Below are positions 11,777-22,990 of a stretch of DNA of 64,000 nucleotides, piece by piece. A program made the position numbers and the translations under genes. Source of the DNA: Miscanthus floridulus (Eukaryota; Streptophyta; Magnoliopsida; Poales; Poaceae); assembly GCF_019320115.1 (NCBI RefSeq), contig NC_089588.1, positions 116,470,123 to 116,534,122 of the forward strand, in the 5' to 3' direction. Each line of letters begins with the position of its first letter. Within the stretch, counting starts at the first letter, position 1. The notes under the pieces were generated by a model that was given only the letters and a program-made list of their open reading frames with translations, had not been told where the DNA came from and did no database searches.

Positions 11777-12001
11777 ATGCGGCGCAGGCCTCTGGTGGCT
11801 CTGACCGCAGCCTTCTTCCCTTCCGCTACACATGACACATCTGCTACCAAAGCGAGCGAGTCCACCATCGACGACCCCCGTTCTCCTCTGTCGTCTTTCC
11901 GTCTCCCTCTCGTCAGGCTATCTCGCCCACCGAGAGGAGGAGAGACCGAACCGCGACGCACGCACCCGGCACCTCCGCGCGCTCCTCTCCTATCCGCCGC
12001 C
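11777..12001 (+). other. In-frame upstream extension of ATXR (possible transit peptide)
   Basis: An ATG at 11777 is in frame with the PHD-domain ORF and open for 75 codons before the chosen start at 12002. The extension is rich in Ser, Ala, Arg, Pro and Thr, begins MRRRPLVALTAAFF and has few acidic residues near its start, like a plastid or mitochondrial transit peptide. The ATG at 12002 has a much better context (GCCGCCATGG). Arabidopsis ATXR5 is reported to be dual targeted to plastid and nucleus. It may also be plain 5' leader. Confidence 0.45.
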
Positions 12002-15000
12002 ATGGACCCTGCCACTCCGTCGTCATCCCCGAGCTCGCCGCAGCTAGGGCTTAAGCGCACGACGGCGTCGACACTGGAGGAGCCCCTGACGCCGAAGCGC
12101 CACTGCTCCATGGACGACGTCATGTGCCGGGCGCCCGCCGTCGACGCGCCGCCCCCCGTCGCCCGCGCGGCGTCTACACTAGAGGAGCCCCTGACGCCGC
12201 AGCGCTACAGCTCCCTGGACGACGTCATGCGCCGCGCGCCCGCCGTCGACGCGCCGCCCCCCGTCGCCCGTGAACGGGTGTACACCTACTACGAGACGCT
12301 CCTCTGCGAGACCTGCGGCTCCGCCGACCGCGAGGACGACCTGATCCTCTGCGACCGCTGCGACCGCGGCCACCACACCTTCTGCCTCCGCCCCATCGTC
12401 TCCCAGGTCCCCATCGGCCCCTGGTTCTGCCCCATCTGCACTCCGCCCATCCAGGCCCCCAAGAGTGCGTCTTTGGTCTTTCCCACCCTCCTCGCCATCC
12501 TCCATGGCTCCATCTCGCCATTTCCCTCCCCCTCTCTCGTATCTTTTCTTTATCTTCTACCTTGCTGCCTCGTTGTGCTATCGTATCGTATCTCACTGCT
12601 TTTCCTACTTTTTTTTTCTGGGGCATCTTTAGGTTTCCCGGTGAACGAGAGGAAGATCTTCAATTTCTTCGGGATTCAGAAGGATGAACAGGATGCCCAG
12701 GCCGCCGAATGTAAGCCCTCCAAGGGTAATTCCCCTCATTGCTTGCGCTGGATGATCCATGAAGCAGGTAGCGGCTTCGCTATTGTTGAATTCGTTTTGC
12801 TCATAGGTTACTTTTTACTTGTTCTTGGTTATTTTGCATTCTATTATTATTTTTCTCACTCTGTCTAAATGTCCTCGCTCCTACATATATTGTCATCTGT
12901 ACACCTTCGATGTGCCGAGAGCCATGCTAGCAAAAGTTCCTGTTATTACGTCATTCATGTCCTTTCTGAGTGCTGTATGTTTGATTATGCAATTGTATTG
13001 ACTGCACGATTTGATGATCGTTGCAGCATTGCGTGCAAATATCAAGGTTTGAAATAGCCGGCTAAGCCATTTAGCTTTCTATGTCTAAAAACAGGCTATA
13101 GCCGGATATAGCGGGCTATAGCGGCAGTTAGCGTGCTAACTTGTACATGGAAAAATTTAGCTAAATTCTTCTTAAACAGCTATAGCTGAAGATAGTGGAG
13201 GCTATAGCCAGAGATTTAAAACCTTGGCAAATATACCCGTGAATTGGAAACTCTAGGCAACATACATAGAATACATGCATTTTACATTCAAATATGGCGC
13301 TACTGATTCATATGTCAAGAACTGTTTATATACTTTGGATAATGAACCCATCAAGATAGTCTCCAAGCTCAAGGCTTAAATATTGGTGACTTGCTCTCCA
13401 CCTATAATGATTATCTTGGTGAGTTCATTATCCAAAGTACAATCCTTCCATTTCACGATGACCAAACTGTCAATCCCACAATATGAATGATCTCTGAATA
13501 TGCCGACCTAGACCACAAAAGAACAAGAGCCTCAGGATGCTTAGGTGGAGATAACAACCACAGTTTGTACCAACTAAAATCTCTATTTTATATGGTTTTT
13601 TTCTCTCTATGCCATTTGGTGATTATGTAACCCAAGTGAACAAAAACTAATATGGAGCATCACCCTCGACTCTAAGAAGCCTGAAGAGAAGGCAGTAGGC
13701 ATTGGCATATTTTAAAATCAGTTAATAGTTGTTGTTTATCCTACTTATCAAGTTGTTTTAAGTGAAACATGCCACCCATGAATAATGTCGATTTAATACT
13801 ATATCAGAAATTCGGAATGTTTTGGAAAGAATCACATATACCTGCATACATCTGACCATGTTTATCTACTGCCCTGAAAAATTGATACTTTTTCTTCTGA
13901 AATGCTGCGTTTTGCAGCTCCCTCCAAGCACCCAGCTTGTACAGTAATTTTCTCAGCAGTAACAACCTGCAGCTCAAGTGCATTTTGTTAAGACTATACA
14001 GATACCATATGTAAAAGAAAAGGAGTGAAAAAAAAAGTTATCACAAGTCTAGACAATTTGATGTCAAACAAGAGACCTATCAAATAAGCCGCACAAACAT
14101 TATAAATTTGTTTTATACTTTGTGGCTAATGGATACACATGGTACTGTATAATTTTCTGACATCAGAGATCGTCTTTCAGAATAAATAGTATGAAGGCCT
14201 GGGTTTCCATGCTAGGTTGTTAGTAAACTTGGGACCATAGCCACCTGCCTATTTCCAGTTATCTGACGTGTCAAAAATAGATAGCCAAGCAGAGACACAC
14301 CCTTCAAAACAATATGCCTATAAGTGCTGGAATCTACACATATACATGATCATATAGTAAGGAATGTTTCATTCCAAATTAATTTAATAACGGACCATAA
14401 TGAATTAATGATTGCAGCATAAATGGCTAACAGGTGCTCCATAATATATAGTTTCAGAATTAGTTCAGTCTCATCAGGAACTCTATTTTCAATAATCAAA
14501 AAAGGTATCTTTGAGCTCTTGTATCATTCATTAAACTGAATCAGGATATGATACAGCCAATCAGGATAAACATCACGACTGGATTCACGGACTCATCAGT
14601 CCACAACCTCTAGACCAGGGCTTGATATCACCTCCTGCATGAAAATGGAGTAATCAACTCCAACAGTTTACATGTTCAGACCATTTATCTAAGCAGCTAG
14701 TATTTAAGTTACCTGCCCATAGTCGTTGATGCCAATAAAATCCAATTTATCACATATGCTAGCTAGGGGAAAAGGGTCAATGAATTAGCTATTGAGACAA
14801 CAGCAACATCCATATAGACCATATAGGGCCAAGCAACGGCAAAGATTGGCCTGCAAACCACACATCACATACCCAACCAAAACATGGACACACATCCATA
14901 AACGCGGTGCAAAAGGGGTAGTTGCAGGAATATAAAAGCATAGACTAATTGTTAATAAATACTAAAGAGTTGTAAGATGATGTGAGAAAATAGCAAGCAC

Positions 15001-18000
15001 ATGTTGGTTCGTGAGTGCAAAATGAAATAAATCTCACTTCATTATATGTGAAATTTAAAATGCTGGTGACAAAAAAATGATAGACAATAACTTGCATGTT
15101 TAACAGAGGATATCAAACACAAGAGCGGATCTCACAGGCGGAACCTCGGCCACGATCTTGACAGAGCCTGGCAGTGCTGCTCGCCAGGTGACCTCATGAG
15201 CTCCGGAATCGTGCTATTCCCAGCGACGTGCAGCCATCTGTTGCCGCTGCGTGGCCCTAACGCTCACGGCTTCCTGAAGGTGGAAGGACGGCGAACGCAG
15301 AAGGAACATTGGCATCCATAGTGGCCCCCACAATGGCTGGTCCTTGCGGACCTCCTTGGGAGGTGCTTCAACTGCTTTTCCCTATCGCACAGGTCTGCTG
15401 GCTGCCATTCGAGCCCGCGTTGCTATGTCTGCCACGCCTCTGAACACTGATCTTACGCTTGTCCGCGCCGGTGGGTCATGGTAGCGGACATGTCCAAGCC
15501 AACAATGGTCTTGCGCCGATCTTTTCGACTGCCCTAACCGCTCCTCCGGCACCTCCTCTGGAGACCATGGCTCCCTACCCCGACAAGCTAGCTGGGGAGC
15601 AAGGCGGGGGGGGGGGGGGGGGGGCGGCATCATGTGCGCGATGCCGTTCTGCAAGCAACAGCGCCGGTCAGGCTCCTCCCTCCCCTTCTTGCCCCACTGA
15701 TGACAGGGACGAGGGATCTGGCGAGGCCCTTCCGCCAAGTGATGACGATCGCACTGTGACTGACAACCGCCGACCCCGGAAGCCGCGACGTGTCATCGAT
15801 CGGTCTGTGAGCATCGACTAGAGGGAGGAGGAGCTCAGCTGCATTTTTGTCATTTCTGTGGTCACCGAGCGGCAAGAAGATCTGTCTAGGCCCCATTGCA
15901 GCTACGATTGCTCGGTGGTTATCGCTCGATGGTTTGAGATATTGAGGCTCTGCTAACCCTACGTCGTTGCGGGCCATCGAGCTTCCTCCTAACCCTGCCA
16001 AGCGAGGAGGCAGCGGCGAGGTTCTAGAACGGTGGCCGACCAATCATCGCCTTGTCCTTTTGCCTACATGTCATGTTTTGGACCCGCTTCCTACACTCAA
16101 CAGAGGCAACTCTACCATTCGCTGTCGAGGTTGAGCCTGTGGTATCCAAGCGCACGCCTGGGAGGTGTCAATGGCGGAGCAGCTCTTGGATGAATTTTGC
16201 TGGGTTAGTGATTCCCATCCAGACAATGCCACCCACCAGGATGTTTTCTGAATTGCGGCCTAGTGTTCTTGCCCTGGAAACATTCCAGCAGAGATGGATC
16301 TCGATATCATTGAGAGCCATTAGTGGCTGGCAACGAAAGGCAAAGGCGCACGCTAACTAACCCCATTGAAATTGCCATGGTTCCTTTCGATCAACTGCTG
16401 GCCACCATCTCCTCCACCAATGATGATCATGGGTGGTTGAGATAGCAATGACACTGGCGTTCTCGGCCAGCTACCATGCTGGCGCAGGAGGTGCCAAGGA
16501 GGGCAGCGGTGGCCGATGGAGTGCCTTGTATCTTGGTGCATGCTGGGTTGGGTCCACCGGTGGTTTGCAGTGGGCACGTGGCGGCAGCTTTGGACAAGTC
16601 ATTGGAGCACGCCCTCGTCCTTCAGCATGACACATCAGATATTAGTGCCAGCATTGATTCCTCGGAGACCCCATTGCCCGTGGCGGCTGTGGCGTCCTCG
16701 CCAGCTCCCGAGGAGCCCACCCCTTCAGTCAGCCCAGTTCCTAGGGCGGATATACATGCATGTCCTGGCATTACTGCTGTCTCCCGTTCCCAAATAAAAC
16801 GCTCCAGTGAGTTGCGTTCGTTTTTTATCGGCAGTGTAATACGTATACTGTAATAATATCTACAGGTTCGATGCACCTGCTAACAGCTAGCAATTGTGAT
16901 TAGTGAATATTCCTGTTAGTATGCCAGTCACTTCTTTTTGGGTCTTTTATGTTTTGATTGTACAATTGTGTTGACTGCATCATGAGTGGAAACAGGTGGG
17001 AAAGCATTACCGGACAAACATTTAATATGGGTTAGTTACACATGCTTTTTAAGTAGTAGCGACAATTTGCAGCTCAAACAAATATTGTGTTTCACTTTCA
17101 TGATCATTTATGTTTCTATGGATTGACTTATTTCTGCTCCTTGTATTATATGTATCCTCTTGATTTTCTTGGCTGCATTCATTTAGCCTCAATAACAATA
17201 GTTTCCGCCTTTGGATGTATTGTATTAGTACACAACGCTCCAGTGAGTTGTGTTCTATTTGTTTGTTTTTTATTTGGCAGTATAATACTGTGATCTCTAT
17301 GGTCATAGGCGGGAACTGTTCTTTATGGCTAGTACTACCAGATTTTCATGTTAGTATGACAGTGTCTTTTTTTGGGTCTTGTATGTTTGATTGTGCAATT
17401 GTATTGACTGCATAGCTTGCCCAATCCTCGCAGCATTTTCTGCAAATGTGCCATGTGAATTGGAAATTTTAGGCAACAAAAAAAGGGGTTTATATTAAAA
17501 TGTGATGTATTCTCTTACATCACAACTAGAAATTGGCGAGATAGCATTACTGGACATGCCTTTTTAAGTAGTTATGGCAAGTTGCAGTCCAAACAAATCA
17601 TGTGCTCCACTTTCTAAGTCATTTATGACTGTATGGATTGACTTATTTCTAGTTCTGGTATATCTGTGACCTAGTGTATCTTGGCTGTATTCATTTAGAC
17701 ATAAAAATAGTCCCCGCCTTTGAATTTGTTGTATTAATAAAGGGTCCAGCGAGTCGTGTTCTTTTTTAGTTATGGGAGGCTCAATTACAGTAGTTTTTAC
17801 AGGTTTGATGCAATAGATAATTACTAGCAGCAGTGAATATCCTTGTTAGCATGCCAATCATAGTCACATCCTTTTAGGTCTTGTATGTTTGATTGTGCAA
17901 TTGTTTGACTGCATGGGTAGTCGACTGATGCATCATTGCGTGGAAATATACCATGTGAATTGCAAAGTCTAGGCAACAAAGAATACAATTACATCAAAAT

Positions 18001-21000
18001 GTCAAGTGCCCACTTGCATCATGACTGGAAATTGGCAGGAAAGTATTACGGGACCAAAATTTAATCTATGTTAGTCATACATGCTTTCTATGTATCAACG
18101 GCAACTTGCGATTCATTTTCTAGATCATTTATGGTTGTAAGGATTTACTTATTTCTATTAGCGGTATATGAGTACCCTCCTGATCATTTTGTCTGCATTT
18201 ATTTAGCCATAAAGAATAGTTCCCGCCTTTGACCTGTCTGTAACAAATCCATATCTGTGTCATGTATTTGTTCGTTTATGAGTGGTTCAGTTACTTTAAT
18301 TTATTTGTCTAAAATGTGATCGGTGATGCACAGCTAGTGGTAGTGGTTATTCCTTTTAGTATGTCAGTCACATCTTTATGGCTCTTGTATGTTTGATTGT
18401 GCAATTGTATTGACTGCATGGCCATCTGATCTAAGCAGCCTTGCCCTGCAATATCCCCTGTGATTAGGAAATTATAGGCAGCAAAGAGTATGATTCACTA
18501 CGTCAGAACTACACTTCCCCGCCGGTTCAAAATACCCCATCACTGCCGGATTTTGAACCGGCACAACCATACCGGCAGTGATGAGAGTAAGCTATCACTG
18601 TCGGTTCCTACAAACCGGCAGTGTTCTTCAACTTCACTGCCGGTTCTTTACACAACTGGCAGAGTTCAGTTCCACCAACACTGCCGGTTCATAAGACCAC
18701 CCGGTAGAGTTCATTTCCACCAACACTGTCGGTTTGTGTTTGAACCAGCAGTGTTATCGTACGAATCACTGCCGGTTTGTGACAAGAACCGGCAGTGATG
18801 GCTAAGCCAACATTGCCGGTTTGTGGCTCCAGCCGGCAGTGCCATCATTGCCGGTTTGTTGTTACCCGGCAGTGATGTTTACGACAACACTACCGGTTTT
18901 CTGCTAACCGATAGTGATGTCACGTTCGCATTTTATTGTTTTATAATTTATTTTAATGGTGGCTGCAATCACAAAATCCTAATTATCGAATAATCTTAAT
19001 GAAAACATAAGCATAAAATTAAAAGCTGAGAACACATACTCGCAGTTGTAGGCTAGAAGTATGTGGGTTTTGTTCTTCATCTTGAATTCATCGAAAACAG
19101 CAATCAATCTCTGTTTCAGGTCTTCCACGTCACATCCTTGGAGGCCTAGACATGTCTTCTCATTGACTCGCAAGGGGTCCAAGAAGCCTATGCTATCCCA
19201 TTTGCTTTTTAGAATGCAAAATTTTGCTATACACCTACATAAAATCTTGGGAAGTGCTTAAAAGTTAACAATTTGTGTCCGGAGAGAGTAGTTAATTGTA
19301 ATATCGTGCATGTAGGGTACTTACATAGTCCACAACGTCAACATTTGTGTATCGAGAGAGCGTTTCTGGTATAGCTGGAACATACACTCCCACTCGACAT
19401 CGAATTTCTCTTTTTCACGATAATTAAAAACATGTGGCGAACGGATAATAACCTCAAAACCAAAGTCCTCTGTCTCTGTTGTTAGCATCTTGTCAGTGAA
19501 GTTGCAGAGTTTGCACCTCTGCTGGCTGATGGCCATTGGGCCATATAACCAAAGGTCATCTAGGAATTAGGGGATTAAGGAAGAATTGAGTTGTTATGAT
19601 TAGAGCCTCATAGGGATGGTGATCAGGCTTATTTCCCTGCCATCATTGCTAGTTAATTTATCTAGATTCACATCTTGACTAGAAATTGGTGGGGATCTAA
19701 CATTCAGCGTGTGTTAGTTTTGCATGACTTTTAATTAGTAATGGTAACTTGTGGTTGAAACAAATCATGCAGTTTTCTTTTCTAGATCATTTATGGTTGT
19801 ACAGAAATGGTATAGAGAACAAATATAGATAGATTAAGAACAAAAATGGATGTGCTTGTTTTGGTACTAAATCAAGTAATTAACTTAATGTTTCTTAGAT
19901 GCAAGGCGAAGGAAGCGTTCTCTTGTGATGCACAAGAAGAGGAGGAGGATACTGCCATTTGTTCCATCTGACGATGGAGCTAGAAGACTCAAACAACTAG
20001 CGTCTCTGGCCTCTGCCTTGACTACTTCCAAAACAGAGTTTTGTAATGAACTGACTTATATGCCTAATATGGCTCCTAGATCTTCCAATCTGGCAAGATT
20101 GGAGGTAGGCGGTATACAGGTTAGAAAATCTTTTAACATGAAATTCTGTAATAACCATTTGGTGTTTTGTTGTTCTAATTTTGCTCTCCTCGACTTTCAA
20201 GGTTCTGCACAAAGAGGATAAGGAAAGTTTAGAGCTATGCACAACCATGCAAAAAAGAGGCAAATTTCCTCCACTTCTCGTGGTCTATGATTCCCAGGAA
20301 GGGTACTATCTTGAACTCACTACACTCAGCTAATTACTTATTGGAAACTTGTCTATTTAATTCATAGTTTGTGGTGTTGCTATCCAATTTTACCATTCGT
20401 GTGCATGCCACTGGAACTTGTGTGTGCAAGACTGCTTGCAGCGTTCCAGTGTCACACACTATACACACAAATTGTGAGAGCAAAACAGTGGACTCTATGG
20501 CATACACACACACTTTTTCCTTTACATTTTTAGTCAGAAATGACGCATGCATATATATTTCCAGTTTCACTGTGCAGGCTGATGGCAACATAAAGGATAT
20601 GACCTTCCTAGCTGAATATTCTGGGGACGTTGATTATCTAGAGAACAGAGCAAACGATGATTGCGACTGTCTTATGACGCTCCTCCTATCAGCTAATCCT
20701 TCACAAAATCTGGTCATTTGCCCTGACAAGCGGGGGAACATTTCCCGTTTTTTCAGTGACATCAATAACCACACACCGTAAGTTGTTTGTTTTGTACCCA
20801 TAAGTTCAGTTAGCAACTGTTGTACTGTGTTGTCACCTCAAAGAAAGGATGTGTGTATTCTAACTTCGAAACTGTTACAGGGATGGTAAGAAGAAGAAAA
20901 ATGTCAAGTGTGTGCGGTATAACATCGATGGGGAGAGCCATGTCTTGTTGGTGGCCTGTCGTGATATAGCTTGTGGTGATAAGCTATATTACGATTACAA

Positions 21001-21040
21001 TGGGTATGAGCATGCGTATCCCACACACCATTTCCTCTAA
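12002..21040 (+). CDS. ATXR6-like: Histone H3K27 monomethyltransferase, ATXR5/ATXR6 type (six exons)
   Basis: Exons: 12002-12464, 12633-12725, 19899-20119, 20202-20302, 20565-20777, 20881-21040. All join in phase with GT-AG introns to give 416 codons. Residues ~100-147 are a C4HC3 PHD finger (LLCETCGSADREDDLILCDR onward). Exon 2 holds a PIP-box-like ERKIFNFF (residues 160-167; the family usually has Gln first), for PCNA binding. Residues ~290-416 are the SET region: AEYSGDVDY, SRFFSDINNHT (354-363) and the C-terminal YYDYNGYEHAYPTHHFL. The family deposits H3K27me1 on replicating chromatin and limits heterochromatin over-replication. Position 358 is Asp where relatives I recall have Gly. Intron 2 (7.2 kb) is filled with transposons. 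ATXR5 versus ATXR6 cannot be decided by eye. Confidence 0.9.
12062..12271 (+). repeat. 105-bp tandem duplication inside ATXR exon 1
   Basis: Bases 12062-12166 and 12167-12271 are two adjacent 105-bp units differing at about a dozen sites. They encode two 35-residue modules, each STLEEPLTP(K/Q)R followed by S(M/L)DDVM and APAVDAPPPVAR. The basic-SMDDVM motif is the short conserved N-terminal motif of grass ATXR proteins, so this copy has it twice. Confidence 0.9.
12850..13300. repeat. Single ATXR-intron repeat unit (probable progenitor)
   Basis: Within intron 2, 12945-13035 and 13235-13300 match the ~0.5-kb unit of the arrays at 940-2642, 16890-18495 and 29697-31399 (shared: GTATGTTTGATTATGCAATT, then 'GTGAATTGGAAACTCTAGGC'). 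A MITE interrupts it. As the only unit in its natural intron position next to exon 2, it is the likely source. Confidence 0.65.
13043..13226. mobile_element. hAT-type MITE with 8-bp target duplication
   Basis: The element begins CAAGGTTT and ends TTAAAACCTTG, flanked on both sides by the 8-bp direct repeat GCAAATAT (13035-13042 and 13227-13234). The interior has repeated GGCTATAGC motifs. The 8-bp duplication is the hAT signature, and the uninterrupted unit in other arrays reads GCAAATAT once, confirming the empty site. Confidence 0.9.
13331..13440. repeat. Fold-back sequence in ATXR intron 2
   Basis: TACTTTGGATAATGAAC (13331 on) is mirrored by GTTCATTATCCAAAGTA ending at 13439, with 'CATCAAGATA' mirrored by 'TATCTTGGTG'. 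The arms are about 32 bases around a ~45-base loop. It would form a stable hairpin in the pre-mRNA. Probably a small MITE; no target duplication was confirmed. Confidence 0.7.
13799..15200 (-). pseudogene. Antisense exon-like fragments in ATXR intron 2
   Basis: On the minus strand, a segment ending near 13799 and starting at 13983 after an acceptor (CTGCAG) is open in one frame, contains GAWRELQNAAFQKKKYQFFR and ends at a donor (GCAG|GTATAT). Separately, about 15210-15143 can join phase 0 through GTGAGA to an acceptor near 14640 (CATGCAG) and a short last exon EVISSPGLEVVD-stop. They look like captured pieces of host genes, possibly from two sources. I cannot name the parents. 13441-13798 and 13986-14588 show nothing else. 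Confidence 0.35.
15440..16850 (+). pseudogene. DUF4283-like protein pseudogene, copy C
   Basis: Same GC-rich gene remnant as 28036-29572, with a 19-G run at 15606-15624 and frames 15459-15821 and 16052-16360. The LPFAVEVEPVV stretch is followed by a shifted frame, so it is more degraded than copy B. Confidence 0.5.
16890..18495. repeat. ATXR-intron-like ~0.5-kb tandem repeat, copy C
   Basis: Units recur near 16945, 17385, 17885 and 18390. The first is shortened by the ~115-base deletion at 16980. The last unit is cut at 18495 by the CACTA left end, with flank ATT. Confidence 0.82.
18496..19495. mobile_element. CACTA element, copy C, internally deleted and truncated
   Basis: Left terminus CACTACGTCAGAAC at 18496 with ATT immediately before it. 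The subterminal repeats (18510-18920) are better conserved than in copies A and B. After an internal deletion at 18957, minus-strand fragments of the Ulp1-like gene follow (18979-19182 with FLDPLRVNEKT-like sequence; 19321-19536 with the GFEVIIRSPHVFNY segment). The element ends at a GTTGTT junction into LTR sequence. Confidence 0.83.
19490..19674 (+). mobile_element. Chromovirus LTR fragment next to ATXR exon 3
   Basis: GTTAGCATCTTGTCAGTGAAG through GCTAGTT..TCTAGATTCA matches the LTRs at 26037-26237 and 41857-42187. The start of the LTR is lost at the CACTA junction. The sequence after it (CACATCTTGACT..AAATTGG) is ATXR intron and matches the sequence after the LTR at 26238. Confidence 0.75.
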
Positions 21041-21540
21041 CATAACCCCAATAGTTCTAACCTGACCAGTAGTAAAGGAGGCTTGGTGAAACACAGCTTT
21101 GCCACCCAAGAGATCATAATGACAGAAATTGATAAGTTCCTGTGAAGTAGTACCCTAATTCAGTTATAGGAGCCAAGAGGAATCATCATTGTCCCTGCAC
21201 TCAAGATGAATCTTCCCATTATTATTTTTTTTTATTCTAGAGATTTCTACCCCTTTTGTGAGAGTAAATAGTTGTCTATGTGTCTCCTATTTATTAGAAT
21301 GTTAGAAAATGAAGAAGAATGTTGTAGTAGAGTTAACTATTGTGTTGTTGCTGGTTAAAGGTACATTTCGAGTATTGAGAAATGGATGGATGTGCAGTTG
21401 GCCATATCTATAATGTTCTTTCTACTTTTCAACTGTTGTGATTGTGCTCCTTACACACACGTGTAGGATGTGTGTGTTGGTGTGCACTTGTGGCTCTTCT
21501 GTCTGGTCCGGTGCAATGTCATTACTTTGCCTAGCAACTT
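21041..21540 (+). other. 3' UTR and downstream flank of the ATXR gene
   Basis: After the TAA at 21038-21040 there is AT-rich sequence with no frame. A poly(A) signal is not obvious; AATAAA-like 'GTAAATAG' lies near 21264. Microsatellite-like TGTGTG runs occur near 21470. Confidence 0.4.
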
Positions 21541-22990
21541 GCATGCCCAAAGCTTATTTTATGGTTGTACTTATGGCCGTATGGGTTGACTTATTTCTGT
21601 TGCCAGTATATGTGTATCCTCTTGATTACCTTGGCTGCATTAGTTTAGCTATAAAATTAAAGATTAAAGATTCTTGTCTCTGGCCTTTCTATTATAAATC
21701 CATGCTGGTTTTGTTGCTTATTGCTGGATGTATTAATGTTGGCTCCAGTAAGCTGTGTTCCATTCATTTATTTATTAGTGATTCTATTGTTGTAACTTAT
21801 TTGTCTAAAATGTAATCCACACATGTTAAGAGCTAGTGGTAGCATATATTCCTGTTAGTCAGTCACATCTTTATGGGTGTTTTGTTTGTTTTTGCAATTG
21901 TATTGACCAGATGACTAGCTGATCAATGCAGCACTGCATCACTGAGGAATAGGAAATTCTAGTTGACACAGAATATGGTTATGTTAAAATGTGATCACTC
22001 ACGTCCTGAGTGGAAAGTGCGGTTGATTATACTTTTTAAGTAGTGGCAATCTGCTGTTGAGAAAAATCATACTTTCAACTTGTAGATCATTCATGGATTG
22101 TGTGGATTAACAGATTTCTGTTGAGGATTTATGTTACTCACTTAAATCATGACTCAAAATAGGTGGGAAAGCATTACCAGACAAATATTCAATCTATGTC
22201 AGTTGTGCATGCTTTTAAAGTAGTAAAAGCAATGTGTTGTTGAAATAAATCATGCTGTTCTCTTTGTACATCATTTATTGTTGTACAGTTTGACTGATTT
22301 CTGCTGTAGTTATATATCCACAATTATGTGCATTCATTCAGCTAGCCATAAAAATAATTTTGCCTTTGGTTTTTCTGCATCAAATCTACATTGTGCTGTT
22401 TCTATTGATGGTAGTCAGTTTTGTCAATATAGGCTCCTCCAAGCAGTGTGTTTCTTATTTATGAGTGGTTCAATCACTCAACCCTCAAATATAGCAAAAT
22501 ACCTCAGATAGGCTATTATTCAATTGGATTGTAATTTGGGAGAGGGAGTGGGGGTTGTACCTTAGACACATGCTAAGTCTTTTTACTGTAATTACTTTGT
22601 TAAGATATCATCATTACACGTCTGATGCAGAAATTCTTGTTAGTATGCTATTATGCTTCATGTTTTTCAGTAGTATAATAATGGCAATTTGGAGTTGAAA
22701 AAATCGTGTAGCTCACTTTGTTCATAAAGGTTGTATGGATTGACTGGCTTCTGTCATGGGTATATGGTTCGTGTGTACCCTCTTATTAACTTGGTCATGT
22801 TCATTTAACCATATATAGTTCCCGCCTTTGGCCCTTGTCTTTTTATTTTATTTATGTGCAGTTCAACTTCAATAGTTAGCATTTATAAACACTTGGGGTA
22901 ATAGCTTTTATGTTAAGTGTATGAACCATATATCTCAAAGATATTGTAAAATGCAAAATTTGATGCACAGGATTGCCTATTGGTAGCTAA
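21541..22990. repeat. Diverged ATXR-intron-like repeat units downstream of the gene
   Basis: About three units, recognisable by TGGTTGTACTTATGG, GATTGACTTATTTCTG, 'TTGCAATTGTATTGACC' and 'TGAGTGGTTCAAT.ACTCAACC'. They are more diverged than the arrays in copies A-C and closely parallel 26238-27335. 22510-22990 is AT-rich with a last weak unit. No gene. Confidence 0.7.

Larger units (their letters stand above)
15240..19495. repeat. Copy C of the duplicated segment (rearranged), inside ATXR intron 2
   Basis: 15240-16070 matches 27945-28757, and 16071-19495 matches parts of 1-4420. Compared with copies A and B it lacks ~95 bases near 16800, ~115 bases near 16980 (junction at a TGCAT repeat) and ~800 bases near 18957 (copy A 3106-3898). 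It ends inside the CACTA gene at about 19490, where it joins LTR sequence. Divergence from copies A/B is clearly higher than between A and B. Confidence 0.88.

Noticed and set aside
11198..12001. E2F site expected in a replication-linked ATXR promoter
   Set aside because: No TTTSSCGC match was found by eye on either strand; only an AACGG core is present.
14581..14610. CTGATGAGTCCGTGA on the minus strand, like a hammerhead ribozyme core
   Set aside because: The closing stem strand and the GAAAC conserved part are missing; probably chance.
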